Shown: piece by piece, positions 63,305 to 64,000 of the stretch
How positions within the stretch are numbered: the stretch's first letter is position 1
Layout: each line of letters opens with the position of its first letter
Assembly: GCA_011947345.1 (NCBI GenBank)
Contig: JAAVTG010000586.1
Location: 558,001 to 622,000, forward strand
Direction of reading: 5' to 3'
Source: Phytophthora quininea
Taxonomy: Eukaryota; Oomycota; Peronosporomycetes; Peronosporales; Peronosporaceae
Length of the DNA stretch: 64,000 nt
Made by a program: the position numbers and the translations under genes
Notes under the pieces: model-generated
What the model was told of the DNA's origin: nothing
Database searches by the model: none
What the model saw: the letters and a program-made list of their open reading frames with translations, nothing else

Positions 63305-64000
63305 ATGCAAGAGGAAGTGGATTCGCTGGACGCCTTCATGGCGTCTCTGGAGCTCCCGTCGGGCGAGGAGCCTGTGTCAATGTCTCAAGCACGAGCCGAA
63401 CTCGATGCAGGCCGTGCTGCTCTCCGAAGCGGCCTCAGTACGCAGGTAAAGAACCGTCGGTATCGTCGACTACAACAATTGCTGCAGTCCACCGGAGAAG
63501 ACGCCGACGATTGGTACTTCTCGGATGCGATGATGCAGCAGCGGAGTCCTGCGTTGTTCCACTTCTACTTAGGACAATATATTGGTCTGGATAGAGCCGC
63601 TGAGCCACTACTGCACAGTGAGTTGCAGTCATTGTCTGCGTTCTTGATGGACACTTGCCAACGCAACGAGATGGAGAGTCGCCGGGTGGCGGAGCAGGAG
63701 ACGTGGGGAAGTTCAGCGCAGTCGACGAGAAGCAGGAACAGAGTCGTCTGCAGAGGCTGTACGAGGAAGACAACGTTGTGGAAGAAGAGGAGGACGAAGA
63801 TGATGAAGAGGATACAGCTGCAGTTAGTGTGGCGGAACGCCGCCAGCAACTCATCGAGATCATGAGCGACAGGTTCCTGCAAGGTGAAGATGGAGAGTAT
63901 GTGAAATACGCAGAGATCGACGCAGACGAGGGCTTGGATGACTTTGACGAGATGCAACGCGATGCCGAAGACCGGTACTTTGGTGAAAGCGAAATTAATC
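63305..64000 (+). CDS. CCDC97-like protein (3' end beyond window)
   Basis: The start MQEEVDSLDAFMASLELPSG. The family block is RRYRRLQQLLQSTGEDADDW, YFSDAMMQQRSPALFHFYLG and QYIGL; then after a break near 63700 an acidic run (EEEEDEDDEED) and DRFLQGEDGEYVKYAEIDAD, the C-terminal signature of CCDC97, a protein found with the SF3B part of the spliceosome in animals. The stop is not reached. Confidence 0.7.

Noticed and set aside
1..64000. CRISPR arrays, tRNA or rRNA genes, LTR retrotransposons
   Set aside because: No regularly spaced repeats, tRNA B-box/cloverleaf, rRNA-like segments or reverse transcriptase/integrase motifs were seen by eye on either strand.

Overview
The window is nuclear DNA of an oomycete, most likely a Phytophthora-like plant pathogen. 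The evidence is: GC-rich, short-intron (about 50-100 base) genes packed on both strands with small gaps; oomycete-type initiator motifs (TCATTYY...) just upstream of several start codons; two secreted GH78 alpha-L-rhamnosidases; a fragment with the LQLFxAKK signature of Crinkler (CRN) effectors; and many DNA transposons. Species cannot be fixed from the sequence alone.

Layout. 1-3.9 kb: the N-terminus of a membrane protein, then a 2.8-kb PIF/Harbinger transposon (579-3399) with 26-bp perfect terminal inverted repeats, apparently inserted near or in a minus-strand host gene. 4.0-7.9 kb: a complex I assembly factor-like gene (NDUFAF4 type) and an SMG7/EST1 nonsense-mediated-decay gene. 7.9-16.9 kb: a repeat-rich island holding a hAT element, an AGC kinase with several frame breaks, a broken Fanzor gene (the eukaryotic relative of TnpB/Cas12) and a pogo/Tigger element. 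16.9-35.8 kb: ordinary gene-dense sequence: an ATG17-domain autophagy gene, OXA1, NUDCD1-like, RPAP3, CGI121 (KEOPS), transketolase, a giant coiled-coil gene, an Aha1 N-domain co-chaperone, and a gene that joins two WW domains to NELF-C/D. 35.9-46.9 kb: an accessory cluster of eight intact, broken or fragmentary members of one protein family (Myb/trihelix-like domain, linker, coiled coil, GV..E.ID..PL tail), mixed with a MULE transposase gene, ankyrin remnants and the CRN fragment. 47-58 kb: two alpha-L-rhamnosidase genes in tail-to-tail inverted orientation flanking proline dehydrogenase and glycyl-tRNA synthetase. 58.7-64 kb: chorismate synthase, a LENG8/THP3-type SAC3/GANP gene, a CGFS glutaredoxin and a CCDC97-like gene running off the edge.

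Two signals stand out. The first is the Fanzor relic: its RuvC-I, RuvC-II and RuvC-III motifs and C-terminal zinc finger are readable, but an in-frame TAG sits four codons before the RuvC-I aspartate and frame breaks occur elsewhere. The second is the 36-47 kb family: its domain plan matches the second ORF of the Harbinger element at 0.8-2.0 kb, suggesting that a transposon accessory protein expanded into a local gene cluster, partly in divergent head-to-head pairs.

A caution applies throughout. Single-base frame breaks are common even in genes that are normally indispensable (transketolase, glycyl-tRNA synthetase), usually at homopolymers. I read most of these as sequencing or assembly indels, so a frame break alone was not used to call a gene dead.
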